Positions 14,178 to 21,426 of a stretch of DNA of 21,426 bases are shown here, one piece after another. The translations under genes were made by a program, and so were the position numbers. Location of the stretch: contig JAEXCG010000211.1 in the NCBI GenBank assembly GCA_023402355.1, forward strand, positions 1 to 21,426, written 5' to 3'. Below the pieces are notes generated by a model. It had not been told where the DNA came from, ran no database searches, and saw only the letters and a program-made list of their open reading frames with translations. The DNA comes from Bacillota bacterium. Lineage in GTDB: Bacteria > Bacillota > Clostridia > Christensenellales > Aristaeellaceae. Position 1 is the stretch's first letter. Each line of letters starts with the position of its first letter.

Positions 14178-14255
14178 TGGGGTGAGTTGTGGGAGTCGAA
14201 CCCACGACCTCCAGAGCCACAATCTGGCGCTCTAACCAACTGAGCTAAACCCACC
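14178..14255 (-). tRNA. tRNA-His (anticodon GTG)
   Basis: About 77-78 nt with an encoded CCA. The anticodon loop TTGTGGC lies between CCAGA and TCTGG. The base before the 7-bp acceptor stem is an encoded G that can pair with discriminator C73, as needed for the extra G-1 of histidine tRNAs; I include it at 14255. Confidence 0.96.
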
Positions 14256-14258
14256 ACA

Positions 14259-14335
<77 letters not shown>

Positions 14336-14381
14336 ATATGCCGTAAGTTCGCGCCGCGGCGTTTCCCGCTGACAGATTAAG

Positions 14382-14410
14382 ATTATAGCAGGAAACGTCC
14401 GCGGTGTCAA
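14382..14410 (-). promoter_or_regulatory. Consensus promoter of tRNA cluster 2
   Basis: On the minus strand, TTGACA (14410-14405), a 17-nt spacer and TATAAT (14387-14382) are a perfect consensus, again with TGC before the -10. The first tRNA begins about 46 nt downstream. Confidence 0.93.
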
Positions 14411-14444
14411 CCGGCAAATCCAACTTTTTTGCGTTTTTCGCGCC

Positions 14445-14939
14445 CTACGCGCGAACCTGTGCGACGCACATGCCGCCGTCCTCCGCGATCTCCAGCACGG
14501 CGGCCGTCGGCCGCTCGCCGCCGAAAAAGCCCATCCCCGCCGCGCCGGGATTGACGAGCAGCACCCCCAATTCGTACTGACAGCAGCGCGTGTGCGTGTG
14601 CCCGAACAGCGCGACGTCCGCGCTGCGCTCCCTTGCGGCATAGGTCAAGTTCAGCAGCCCGCTCTTCACGCGCTGCATGTGGCCGTGCGTAAGAAAAATT
14701 CGCTTGCCCGCGAGCGTCAGCGTCAGCTCGTCCGGCAGCGGGGAGGCGAGGTCGTTGTTGCCCCGCACCGCGTAAAACGCCGTATCCGCCCCTCGCGCGC
14801 AAAGTCTTTCCTGCAAGTACGCGCCGTCCGGCGCGATGTCGCCCAGAAAGCACAGGGCGTCCATTTTTCCCATAGCGTCCAGCAGGCGATCCAGCGAAGC
14901 GCGGTCGCCGTGGCTGTCGCTCATAACGCCGATGCGCAC
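14445..14939 (-). CDS. YfcE/YsnB-like metallophosphoesterase
   Basis: About 164 residues of the calcineurin-like fold. Metal-ligand motifs appear in order: D-S-H near the start, FLGDIAPDG, GNND, THGH and FGHTH, all of the YfcE/MJ0936 family of small phosphodiesterases. Such proteins hydrolyse model phosphodiesters; the natural substrate is unknown. An ATG at 14945 overlaps the upstream stop, but the strong GAGGAGG sits almost on it; the GTG at 14939 has ideal ~7-nt spacing and gives MRIGVMSDSHG, so I prefer it (the difference is two residues). It follows rph-rdgB exactly as ysnB follows rph-ysnA in Bacillus subtilis. Confidence 0.88.
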   Translation of the reverse strand: MRIGVMSDSHGDRASLDRLLDAMGKMDALCFLGDIAPDGAYLQERLCARGADTAFYAVRGNNDLASPLPDELTLTLAGKRIFLTHGHMQRVKSGLLNLTYAARERSADVALFGHTHTRCCQYELGVLLVNPGAAGMGFFGGERPTAAVLEIAEDGGMCVAQVRA

Positions 14940-14941
14940 GC

Positions 14942-16258
14942 TCATTCCTCCTCAAGCGCCCTGAGCACCGCCTCGATGCCCCGCCTGCGATGGCTGATGC
15001 GGTTCTTCTCCTCCGCGCTGATCTGGGCGAACGTCTCCCCCGTCTCGCAGCGGAACAGCGGGTCGTAGCCGAATCCGCCGGTTCCGTGCGCCTCGAAGAG
15101 CACCTCGCCCTCGCACGTTCCCCGGCGTACGAGCGTCTGCTTTCCCGGGCGGGAGAGCGCGATGGCCGCGATGTAGCGCCCGGTGCGCGGCGCGGGCACG
15201 TCCCTCAGGTTTTCGAGCAGCAGGCGGTTGTTCGCCTCGTCGTCGCCGTGGCGTCCGCAGTAGCGCGCGCTGTACACGCCCGGCGCGCCGTCCAGAGCGT
15301 CCACCGCCAGGCCCGAATCGTCCGCGATGGCGGCGCAGCCCGTCTGTTTCATCACGTATTCGGCCTTGATGGCCGCGTTCTCTTCAAAGGTCGTGCCCGT
15401 CTCCTCGATGTCCGCGTCCACGCCGACGTCCTTCATGGAGACCACGTCGTAGCGCTCGCCCAAGATTTCCTTGAACTCGCGCAGCTTGTTCATGTTCCCC
15501 GTCGCCACGATCAACAGCTCTTTAGCTCCGATGTGGCGCGCGGCCTCACCCAGCGCCTCCCGCTGCGCGCGCATCAGCTCCGCGTTCCCCTTTTCCGCGA
15601 GCGCCAGCAGCCTGTCCAGCTCCTCGCGCGAAAACGAGCGCCCCTCGCCCGTGCCCTGCACCTCGATGAAGCGCCCCGCGTCGTCCATGATGACGTTCAT
15701 GTCCACCTGCGCGCGGCTGTCCTCCGCGTAGCAAAGGTCCAGCAGCGGCTCGCCCGACACGATACCGCAGCTCACCGCGGACACCTGATGGGTGACGGGC
15801 GACTGCAAAAGCTTTCCCTCCCGCATCAGCCGGTCCACGGCCAGCACGAGGGCGACAAAGCTGCCCGTGATCGAGGCCGTGCGCGTGCCGCCGTCCGCCT
15901 CCAGCACGTCGCAGTCCAGCGTCACCGTCCGCTCGCCCAGGCGCGCAAGGTCCACCGCCTGCCGGAGGGAACGGCCGATCAGCCGCTGAATTTCCACGCT
16001 GCGCCCGTCCTTCTTGACGCCGTCGCGCGCCTTGCGCTGGCCGGTCGAGGCGGGCAGCATCGCGTACTCCGCCGTCAGCCAGCCTTGGCCCTTTCCCCTG
16101 AGGAAAGGCGGCACGCCCTCCTGCACCGAGGCGGTGCAGATGACGCGCGTGCCGCCGCATTCTACCAGGCACGAGCCCGCCGCCGTGCGGACGAACCCGG
16201 GGACGATCCTGACCTCGCGCAGCGCGTCCGCGCCGCGTCCATCGATTCTCTCGTACAT
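14942..16258 (-). CDS. Fused RNase PH and XTP/dITP pyrophosphatase (Rph-RdgB)
   Basis: 438 residues containing two complete enzymes. Residues 1-238 are RNase PH, the phosphate-dependent 3' exonuclease that trims tRNA precursors: GKGQGWLTAEYAMLPAST, then RKARDG, DGGTRTASITG at 122-132 and DLCYAEDSRAQVDMN. Residues 246-438 are RdgB, which removes ITP/XTP from nucleotide pools: LIVATGNMNKLREF near 249-262, ADDSGLAVDALDGAPGVYSA, GFGYDPLF and EKNRISHR. There is no stop or frameshift at the joint, so this is a true fusion; similar fusions are known in some Firmicutes. AAAGGAG lies about 8 nt before the ATG. Its stop overlaps the phosphoesterase start region. Confidence 0.94.
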   Translation of the reverse strand: MYERIDGRGADALREVRIVPGFVRTAAGSCLVECGGTRVICTASVQEGVPPFLRGKGQGWLTAEYAMLPASTGQRKARDGVKKDGRSVEIQRLIGRSLRQAVDLARLGERTVTLDCDVLEADGGTRTASITGSFVALVLAVDRLMREGKLLQSPVTHQVSAVSCGIVSGEPLLDLCYAEDSRAQVDMNVIMDDAGRFIEVQGTGEGRSFSREELDRLLALAEKGNAELMRAQREALGEAARHIGAKELLIVATGNMNKLREFKEILGERYDVVSMKDVGVDADIEETGTTFEENAAIKAEYVMKQTGCAAIADDSGLAVDALDGAPGVYSARYCGRHGDDEANNRLLLENLRDVPAPRTGRYIAAIALSRPGKQTLVRRGTCEGEVLFEAHGTGGFGYDPLFRCETGETFAQISAEEKNRISHRRRGIEAVLRALEEE

Positions 16259-16286
16259 GATCCCGATCTCCTTTGTAGCGATCTAT

Positions 16287-17345
16287 TTATTCCTCCTGCA
16301 TGACCTCCGGGAACTGCTGTACCACCTCGGAGGCCACGTTGGCGAATGTCGGCTGGTCTTCCTGCCCGCTGGGCAGCTTGTAGGGCTTGCCGTCCACCTG
16401 AATTTCGACCTTTTTGACGCCGGGGAACTGGCGGCAGGTCATCATCAGCGCGCGCAGCGACTGCATGCCGCCGTCGGACTGCTCGCTGACCTTGATGAAC
16501 TCCTCCGTGAAGTTGACCGTCGCGACGCCGTCCTTCAGCGTCACGCCCAGCAGCGCCGCGTCCGTCGGCAGGGGCGTCTGCAGGCCGCTGTCCTGCTTGG
16601 GGCCCTTGAGCAGCTCCAGCATGGCGGTGGTGATGTCGTCGTCCGAATAGACGGTGCGCGTCACGGGCACCAGCAGGCGGCCGCTGTCCGACGGGAAGTA
16701 GAGCTGCACCTGGTTTGCGCCCGCGAAGGTCTCCACCGTCTCGACGCTTTCCATGTTCAGGCCCTCGCGCTTGAGCCTTCCCTCGACCGGCGTGCCGTGC
16801 GGCAGCGCCTTGAGCTTCTTGCCGTCCACCATGAATTCCACGTCGTTGACCGTCGGGAACTCCGTCAGCGCCCAGACCATGGCGCTTACCATGTTGCTCT
16901 CCTGCTCCGCGGTGGCGACGTTGAGAGCGCTTGCGCTCAAGTCCACCTTGGCGTGGCCGTTTTCGATGTTCAGGTCGAACGTCGTTCCCTCCGGCACGAC
17001 GGTGAGCAGGCCGAGCCGGGCTGCCTCCATGTCGTTCTTGGCGCTCTTGACCATGAGGGAGAGCGTCGCCTTGGCGATGCCGTCCTGCTTCGCCACGTCG
17101 CGCTGCACCGGCACGAGATAACCGTCGCCGTCCTGATAGTATACGACGGTCGCCTGCGTCGGCGTTTCGGCCGTGGTCGCGGTCTGCTCCGCGGGAATCT
17201 GGTCGTAGGGTTCCTCGTACATTTCCGTGGGGCCGCCGCCCCTGACCGCGAGCAGGACGACGAGCGCCGCCGAGCAGGTGATCAGGATGCGTTCCACATC
17301 CGTGCGCCTGAACTTGAAGTTGAGCTTGGGCTTTTTGATTTTCAC
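16287..17345 (-). CDS. gerM: GerM-domain protein, membrane-anchored, with two GERMN domains
   Basis: 352 residues. A basic N-terminus (KIKKPKLNFKFRR) precedes a single transmembrane segment at about 19-35; a Thr/Glu-rich linker follows. Two GERMN repeats follow, at about 68-190 and 215-330, each with a YYxxxxGxYLVPV-like start and a V-E-F-x-V-D-G-K or V-E-I-Q-V-D-G-K-P end. Bacillus GerM is a lipoprotein needed for normal sporulation and germination; here a membrane anchor replaces the lipobox. The start codon is GTG at 17345, with AAGGAG 10 nt upstream. The neighbours (rph, rdgB, phosphoesterase) match the Bacillus gerM locus, which supports the name, but a sporulating host is not proven. 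Confidence 0.85.
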   Translation of the reverse strand: MKIKKPKLNFKFRRTDVERILITCSAALVVLLAVRGGGPTEMYEEPYDQIPAEQTATTAETPTQATVVYYQDGDGYLVPVQRDVAKQDGIAKATLSLMVKSAKNDMEAARLGLLTVVPEGTTFDLNIENGHAKVDLSASALNVATAEQESNMVSAMVWALTEFPTVNDVEFMVDGKKLKALPHGTPVEGRLKREGLNMESVETVETFAGANQVQLYFPSDSGRLLVPVTRTVYSDDDITTAMLELLKGPKQDSGLQTPLPTDAALLGVTLKDGVATVNFTEEFIKVSEQSDGGMQSLRALMMTCRQFPGVKKVEIQVDGKPYKLPSGQEDQPTFANVASEVVQQFPEVMQEE

Positions 17346-17466
17346 GACCGAATCACTCCTTGACGATCTGTTCCAGTGGAGCTTATTCGGTTCGTCCCTC
17401 CGCTATGAGTTAAAGAAACAGGCCTGGGCAAAAAACTTCCGACCCTTTTCCCGCTTTTCGTTTCTT

Positions 17467-17496
17467 ATTGTAGCACAGAGCCTTTTCTTTGCGCAA
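17467..17496 (-). promoter_or_regulatory. Promoter of the gerM operon
   Basis: On the minus strand, TTGCGC (17496-17491), an 18-nt spacer and TACAAT (17472-17467), with TGC before it as an extended -10. Its -35 overlaps the -35 of the divergent rqcH promoter. It leaves a leader of about 115 nt before gerM. Confidence 0.65.
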
Positions 17497-17517
17497 CAGG
17501 CGCATCTTTGGTATAAT
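17489..17517 (+). promoter_or_regulatory. Promoter of rqcH
   Basis: TTGCGC (17489-17494), a 17-nt spacer and TATAAT (17512-17517), with TGG directly before it forming an extended -10. The start codon is 33 nt downstream. The -35 is part of the palindrome TTGCGCAA shared with the gerM promoter. Confidence 0.8.
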
Positions 17518-17550
17518 AGAATCATTCATGATGTTCGGAGGACATGCCTT

Positions 17551-19296
17551 ATGCCATTTGACGGCGTTACGCTGGGCTTTGTAGCCCGTGAACTGCGCGA
17601 AAAGCTCATCGGCGGCCGCGTCGACCGCGTGTCGCAGCCGGAGCGCGACGAAATCCACCTGCTGATCCGCTCGCAGGGCGAAAACCTGCGCCTGCTCCTG
17701 TGCGCCGGGGCCAACGCCGCGCGCGTGCACCTGACCGCCGCCGCCAAGCAAAACCCCATGGAGCCGCCCATGCTGTGCATGCTGCTGCGCAAGTACCTGC
17801 AAGGCGGCCGCGTCACGGACGTGCGCCGCGTGAACGGCGACCGCATTCTCGAAATCGACGTGGAGGCGCTCGACGAACTGGGCGAGCTGAAGACGCGCAC
17901 GCTCATCGCCGAGATCATGGGGCGCCATTCCAACATCATCCTGCGCGGCGCGGACGGGCGAATCATCGACGCGGTGCGCCACGTGAGCGAGGAAATCAGC
18001 CGCGTGCGCGAGGTCCTGCCCGGCCTGCCCTACGCCTATCCCCCCGCGCAGGACAAGCTGAACCCCGACACCGCCACGGCGGAAGCGTTTGAGGACATGC
18101 TGCGCCGCGCCGGGGGCAAGCTTTCCAAGGCGCTGCAGGGCGGCATCACGGGGCTTTCCCCGCAGGCCGCGCGCGAAATCGCCTTTCGCCTGACCGGCAG
18201 CATCGACACGCACCTGGAGGACGTCGCCATCCCCGCGCTCTCGCAGCGGCTTTGCGCGCTGCTAAGCGGCCTGTACGACCTGCGCCCGCCCGTCCTGCTG
18301 CTGGGCGAGGACGGCGAGAGCGTGGACGTGTTCCCCTACCCGCAGCTCAACCTGGCTGGTGCCGCCCTCCGCGAGGTGCCGGAGGGGATCTCCTACGCGC
18401 TGGACCTCCTGTTTCTGGGACGCGACCGCCGCGAGCGCATGGCGCAGCGCTCGGCCTCCCTGCACAGGACGCTGAAGACGCACATCGAGCGCTGCGAAAA
18501 GAAGCTGGCGATCCAGCTTGAGGCGCTGGAAAACAGCCGCCGCATGGAGGAATACCGCGTGAACGGCGAGTTGATTCAGGCGAACCTGTACCGGCTGGAA
18601 AAGGGCATGGAAGAGGCGGCGGTCGAAAACTTTTACAGCCCGAGCTACGAGACCGTGACCATCCCCCTCGACAAAAAGCTGACGCCGGTGCAAAACGCCC
18701 AGCGCTACTTTAAGCTCTATCAAAAGGCGCGCTCCGCCCGTGAGATGGCCGCTGAACAAAAGGAAAAGACCGAAACCGAGCTGCGCTACCTGGAGGAGCA
18801 GCTGGACGACCTGCGCAAGTGCACGCAGCCGGAGGAGCTTTCCGAAATCCGCGCGATGCTCGAGCAGAGCGGCCACGTGCGCAAGGTGCAAAGCCGCGTC
18901 AAGCAGCGCAAGGCCCAGCCCTCGAAGCCCTTCCACTACCGGGCGAGCGACGGCACGGACATCCTCGTGGGCAAGAACAGCGTGCAAAACGACCGTCTGA
19001 CCGGCGAGGCGCGCGGGGACGAAACCTGGCTGCACGCCAAGAACATGCCCGGCTCGCACGTCATCATCTGTTCGCAAAAGGTTTCCGAGCAGACGCTGCG
19101 CGAAGCGGCCAACCTCGCGGCCTTTTACAGCAAGGGCCAGCAATCATCGCAGGTACCGATCGACTACACGCTGCGCCGGTACGTCAAGAAGCCGGGCGGC
19201 GCGCCCGCGGGGTTTGTGATCTACACCAACCAGAAGACGCTGTACGTCACCCCGGACGAACACGCGCTCAAGCGCCTGACGCTCGTCAGCGGCTGA
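17551..19296 (+). CDS. rqcH: RqcH: ribosome-associated quality control factor (NFACT family)
   Basis: 581 residues. The NFACT-N domain begins MPFDGVTL, and NGDRI at residues 95-99 holds Asp97 and Arg98, the DR pair shown in Bacillus subtilis RqcH to be needed for recruiting tRNA-Ala. A helical coiled-coil section (about 300-455) follows, then the NFACT-R domain with DGTDILVGKN, DETWLHAKNMPGSHVII and a Lys/Gly-rich C-terminus. The protein binds obstructed 50S subunits and adds C-terminal alanine tails that mark stalled chains for degradation. Older annotation calls it fibronectin-binding. I chose ATG 17551 with GGAGG at 17537-17541 (9 nt); the frame is open farther upstream but would run across the promoter. 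Confidence 0.95.
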   Translation: MPFDGVTLGFVARELREKLIGGRVDRVSQPERDEIHLLIRSQGENLRLLLCAGANAARVHLTAAAKQNPMEPPMLCMLLRKYLQGGRVTDVRRVNGDRILEIDVEALDELGELKTRTLIAEIMGRHSNIILRGADGRIIDAVRHVSEEISRVREVLPGLPYAYPPAQDKLNPDTATAEAFEDMLRRAGGKLSKALQGGITGLSPQAAREIAFRLTGSIDTHLEDVAIPALSQRLCALLSGLYDLRPPVLLLGEDGESVDVFPYPQLNLAGAALREVPEGISYALDLLFLGRDRRERMAQRSASLHRTLKTHIERCEKKLAIQLEALENSRRMEEYRVNGELIQANLYRLEKGMEEAAVENFYSPSYETVTIPLDKKLTPVQNAQRYFKLYQKARSAREMAAEQKEKTETELRYLEEQLDDLRKCTQPEELSEIRAMLEQSGHVRKVQSRVKQRKAQPSKPFHYRASDGTDILVGKNSVQNDRLTGEARGDETWLHAKNMPGSHVIICSQKVSEQTLREAANLAAFYSKGQQSSQVPIDYTLRRYVKKPGGAPAGFVIYTNQKTLYVTPDEHALKRLTLVSG

Positions 19297-19311
19297 TCCC
19301 CTCTACGCACG

Positions 19312-19349
19312 GGACGCTTCGGTTAATCTCCGAGGCGTCCTTTTCTTTT
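19312..19349 (+). terminator. Intrinsic terminator of rqcH
   Basis: GGACGCTTCGG (19312-19322) pairs with CCGAGGCGTCC (19330-19340) over 11 bp with one G-T wobble, followed by TTTTCTTTT. Confidence 0.9.
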
Positions 19350-19351
19350 GC

Positions 19352-19380
19352 TTGCCATTTTTCCCGCCGCGTGTTATGAT
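19352..19380 (+). promoter_or_regulatory. Promoter of the methyltransferase gene
   Basis: TTGCCA (19352-19357), a 17-nt spacer and TATGAT (19375-19380) preceded by TGT (extended -10). It begins directly after the rqcH terminator and lies 33 nt before the ATG. Confidence 0.75.
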
Positions 19381-19413
19381 ATCCCCCATCATCTTTATAA
19401 GGGGTGAACCTCC

Positions 19414-20217
19414 ATGGAAGACGACGTGCGCACCGTGCAAACCTACTACGACGAAAACGTGTCCAGCGAATGGGAACGGCTGCAAAAGCATCCGTTTGAG
19501 TTTCGCATCACCACGGCGATGATGGCAAAGCACATTCGCCCCGGCGACCGGGTGCTGGATGTGGGCGGCGGCCCGGGCCGCTACGCGCTCCATCTGGCGA
19601 AGCTGGGCTGCGACGTGACGCTGGTGGACCTCTCCCCCGAAAACGCCGCGTTTGCAGCGGAAAAGGCGCGGGAGCTGGGCGTCTCGCTCACCGCTCACAG
19701 CGGCGACGCGCGCACGGTCGATCACATGGGGCTCGGCGCCTTCGATCACGTGCTGCTGATGGGGCCGCTGTATCACCTGCTTGAGGAAGAAGACCGCGTG
19801 CGCGCGGTGAACGCCGCGCTCAACTGCCTGCGTCCCGGCGGCAAGCTGTACGCCGCGTTCATCCTGATGTTCGCGGGCATGATCTACGGCATGAAGTACG
19901 CGCCCGCGATGGTGCTGGACGACTCCGAGCAGAAGTTCATCGACTGCGTGCTGCGGGACGGCTCCTTCTCCGGCGCGGCCTTCACGCAGGCTCACTTCAT
20001 CAGCCAACGGGAAATCCTTCCCTTTATGGCGCGCTTTCCCCTCAAAAAGCTGCACCTGCTGGGGCAGGAGGGCATCCTCTCCCCCTGCGAAGAGAATCTG
20101 CTCGCGCAGCCCCCGGAAGTCGTCGACCGCTGGGTCGAGCTGGCCGTGCAGCTCTGCGAGCGCGAGGAGCTGCTCGCTTATTCCGAACACGTCCTGTACA
20201 TCGGCGAAAAGCTGTGA
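19414..20217 (+). CDS. Class I SAM-dependent methyltransferase, substrate unknown
   Basis: 267 residues. Motif I is VLDVGGGPGRYALHLA at 47-62, followed by VTLVDLS (motif II acidic residue) and FDHVLLMGPLYHL as motif IV; a R-x-G-G-K-L-Y-A-A-F segment matches the motif V/VI region. These define a Rossmann-fold methyltransferase of the broad Methyltransf_11/25 group. The C-terminal ~100 residues are more variable and could give substrate choice. The start is supported by AAGGGGTGA about 8 nt upstream. It has its own promoter, stands alone and is convergent with the VOC gene, so context gives no clue to the substrate. Confidence 0.85.
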   Translation: MEDDVRTVQTYYDENVSSEWERLQKHPFEFRITTAMMAKHIRPGDRVLDVGGGPGRYALHLAKLGCDVTLVDLSPENAAFAAEKARELGVSLTAHSGDARTVDHMGLGAFDHVLLMGPLYHLLEEEDRVRAVNAALNCLRPGGKLYAAFILMFAGMIYGMKYAPAMVLDDSEQKFIDCVLRDGSFSGAAFTQAHFISQREILPFMARFPLKKLHLLGQEGILSPCEENLLAQPPEVVDRWVELAVQLCEREELLAYSEHVLYIGEKL

Positions 20218-20221
20218 AAAT

Positions 20222-20254
20222 GGCCGGCCCCGCGCCAAACGCGCAGGGCCGGCC
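20222..20254. terminator. Hairpin between convergent genes
   Basis: GGCCGGCCC (20222-20230) pairs perfectly with GGGCCGGCC (20246-20254), and an inner GCGC/GCGC can extend the stem. Only short, interrupted T/A tracts follow, so it is a probable bidirectional terminator for the methyltransferase and VOC genes. Confidence 0.65.
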
Positions 20255-20276
20255 GTCTGCTTTAAATGAAAGCGGT

Positions 20277-20660
20277 TCAAGCCGCCAGCTCGATCGGATT
20301 GCCCTCCGGGTCGAGCACGCAGCTTTCGTAGTAGCCGTCGCCCGTCGTGCGCGGCCCGCTTAAGACCTCGTAGCCGTCCGCGCGCAGCCGCCCGGTGAGC
20401 GCGTCGACGGCCTCCCGGGAACCAAGGCTGAACGCGAGGTGCACGTATCCCTCCGCCAACTGCCGCTCCGTGCGCGGCGCAAGGCCGGGCCGCTGCATAA
20501 TCTCCAGCCGTCCCTCGCCGTCGAAGGAAAGGAAGTACGTGGAAAGACCGGTACGCGGGTTTTGATATTTTGCGCCCGCGCACGCCCCGAAGTATCGCTC
20601 GTAAAACGCCCTGATTCCTTCCAGATCGCGCACGTACAGCGCCGCATGATCAATCCGCAT
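20277..20660 (-). CDS. VOC (glyoxalase/bleomycin-resistance) family protein
   Basis: 127 residues, one VOC module pair. The four expected metal ligands are visible: His5 (RIDHAALYV), Glu53 (RLEIM), His74 (YVHLAF) and Glu124 (NPIEL). DGYYESCVLDPEGNP near the end is typical of glyoxalase-like proteins. With all ligands kept, a metal-dependent lyase, isomerase or dioxygenase-type role is possible, but the substrate cannot be told. ATG 20660 is chosen because AAGGAG lies 8 nt upstream; a longer frame to 20714 lacks that. A weak extended -10, TGATAGAAT on the minus strand ending at 20695, may be its promoter. Confidence 0.85.
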   Translation of the reverse strand: MRIDHAALYVRDLEGIRAFYERYFGACAGAKYQNPRTGLSTYFLSFDGEGRLEIMQRPGLAPRTERQLAEGYVHLAFSLGSREAVDALTGRLRADGYEVLSGPRTTGDGYYESCVLDPEGNPIELAA

Positions 20661-20721
20661 CGCCAATTCTCCTTCGCGTAAACGTTTTTCTTTCATTCTA
20701 TCATGCGCCGTCAAGACGGCT

Positions 20722-20750
20722 TTGCGCCCGGATCAAATTTGTGTTACAAT
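20722..20750 (+). promoter_or_regulatory. Promoter of the terminal GNAT gene
   Basis: TTGCGC (20722-20727), a 17-nt spacer and TACAAT (20745-20750), with TGT before it (extended -10). The ATG is 29 nt downstream and GGAGG at 20768-20772 is the ribosome-binding site. Confidence 0.75.
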
Positions 20751-20779
20751 AACCCCATTCAATTTGCGGAGGCATAAAG

Positions 20780-21262
20780 ATGTTTGCATTGACCCTTGCG
20801 ACGCCCCAGGATTTGGACGAGGCGTTCCGTCTGTATCGCCGGTGCGCCGATCAGTCGCAGTTCGTCTGGAGCGACGATTACCCTAACCTCGAAGTCGTGG
20901 AGGAGGACATCGCGCTCGGGGCGCTCTACCTGCTGCGCGACGACGCGGGCCGTCTGCTGGCCGCGGGCGCCCTGCGCGACGGGTTGGAACTCTCACACCT
21001 GCCCTGGAATCCTGCCTTTCGCCGCCCGTGCGAGCTTTCCCGTCTCGGCGTCGATCCCGCCCGCCAGCGCGAGGGGTTGGGCAGCCAGACGCTGTCCTTG
21101 CTCCTCGAAAAGGCCGCGGCGCTCGGCTTTGACGGCATGATCCTGCTTGCCTCCAGAGGGAACCCACCGGCGCTTTCGCTGTACCGGCGGCTGGGCTTTG
21201 AAATATGCGGGGAAACGCACTGCTACGACACGGACTTTTACTGCATGCAGCGCGCGCTTTAA
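20780..21262 (+). CDS. GNAT-family N-acetyltransferase
   Basis: 160 residues. Motif A spans about 86-110, with RLGVDPARQREGLGSQTL: the Q-R-E-G-L-G loop binds acetyl-CoA pyrophosphate. Motif B is NPPALSLYRRLGF at 128-140. The N-terminal part, with FVWSDDYPN near 28-36, matches a group of GNAT proteins common in Clostridia whose substrates are not known. The start ATG follows GGAGG by 7 nt. It is an intact, separately promoted gene, not related closely to the broken GNAT remnant near 2100. Confidence 0.88.
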   Translation: MFALTLATPQDLDEAFRLYRRCADQSQFVWSDDYPNLEVVEEDIALGALYLLRDDAGRLLAAGALRDGLELSHLPWNPAFRRPCELSRLGVDPARQREGLGSQTLSLLLEKAAALGFDGMILLASRGNPPALSLYRRLGFEICGETHCYDTDFYCMQRAL

Positions 21263-21304
21263 GAGCCGGTTCTCCGGCGCAGTCCGAATACATGTAAAAC
21301 GGGG

Positions 21305-21343
21305 CTGTCAGGCTAGCGTTTTCTAGCTTGACAGTTTCTTTTT
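21305..21343 (+). terminator. Intrinsic terminator after the GNAT gene
   Basis: CTGTCAGGCTAG (21305-21316) pairs with CTAGCTTGACAG (21323-21334) over 12 bp with one G-T wobble and a CGTTTT loop, followed by TTTCTTTTT. Confidence 0.9.
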
Positions 21344-21426
21344 AAGTTATTCCGTTTTGTCAGGAAGGTTTTGTTGTAGAATAAGGCGATTAGGCTAACC
21401 CTAATAAGCCCCATTGCTTTATTGAG
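21344..21426. other. AT-rich right edge, no gene seen
   Basis: This stretch is visibly AT-richer than the rest of the window. It holds an imperfect inverted repeat at 21385-21410 (GGC, ATTAGG, loop CTAAC, CCTAAT, GCC). No ORF, tRNA or clear promoter can be supported before the window ends. Confidence 0.5.

Noticed and set aside
14990..16303. A 437-residue plus-strand open frame opposite the rph-rdgB fusion
   Set aside because: It is antisense to a protein with all RNase PH and RdgB motifs and has no coding signature of its own.
17227..17550. N-terminal extension of RqcH from an upstream start
   Set aside because: It would cross the promoter and the divergent gerM start; the ATG at 17551 has a good ribosome-binding site and gives the family's normal N-terminus.

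Overview
The window reads as a high-GC, Gram-positive (Firmicutes/Clostridia-type) chromosome segment, probably from a gut anaerobe of the Christensenellales/Oscillospirales kind. The support is: strong Shine-Dalgarno sites, GerM, RqcH with the D97/R98 pair, a BMP-type nucleoside ABC importer, YqeB/XdhC maturation proteins for a selenium-dependent molybdenum hydroxylase, a fused RNase PH/RdgB protein in the Bacillus-like order gerM-rph-rdgB-ysnB, and sigma-A type promoters. This assignment is inferred from gene content only. The window is almost entirely core or housekeeping; I see no insertion sequence, prophage or CRISPR array.

Left part (1-7625): the end of yqeB overlaps an XdhC-family gene whose two domains are in the reverse of the classical order, followed by a Cys-rich DUF3795 protein and a bidirectional terminator. 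On the minus strand come a GNAT acetyltransferase remnant with an internal deletion and a small TfoX C-terminal-domain protein. Divergent from these is a four-gene BMP-type ABC importer (binding protein, double ATPase, two permeases), likely for purine nucleosides. The binding-protein gene is separated from the ATPase gene by about 200 nt packed with consecutive strong hairpins, the main unexplained structure of the window.

Middle (7630-14410): a tightly packed minus-strand operon gluQRS-thpR-azlC-azlD-(PhnP-like MBL protein)-(HAD phosphatase), then two minus-strand tRNA clusters: Leu(TAG)-Gly(GCC)-Gly(TCC)-Lys(CTT) and Arg(TCT)-His(GTG)-Gln(TTG)-Lys(TTT). Each cluster has its own perfect TTGACA-17-TATAAT promoter with an extended -10 and its own terminator. 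A plus-strand C1-family aminopeptidase (PepC/bleomycin hydrolase) lies between them.

Right part (14440-21426): the minus-strand gerM / rph-rdgB fusion / YsnB-like phosphoesterase operon is divergent from rqcH, with face-to-face promoters whose -35 elements overlap in one palindrome. After rqcH come a SAM methyltransferase, a VOC/glyoxalase-like protein on the minus strand and a GNAT acetyltransferase. The last ~125 nt are distinctly AT-richer and hold a strong terminator and another inverted repeat; no gene is visible there.
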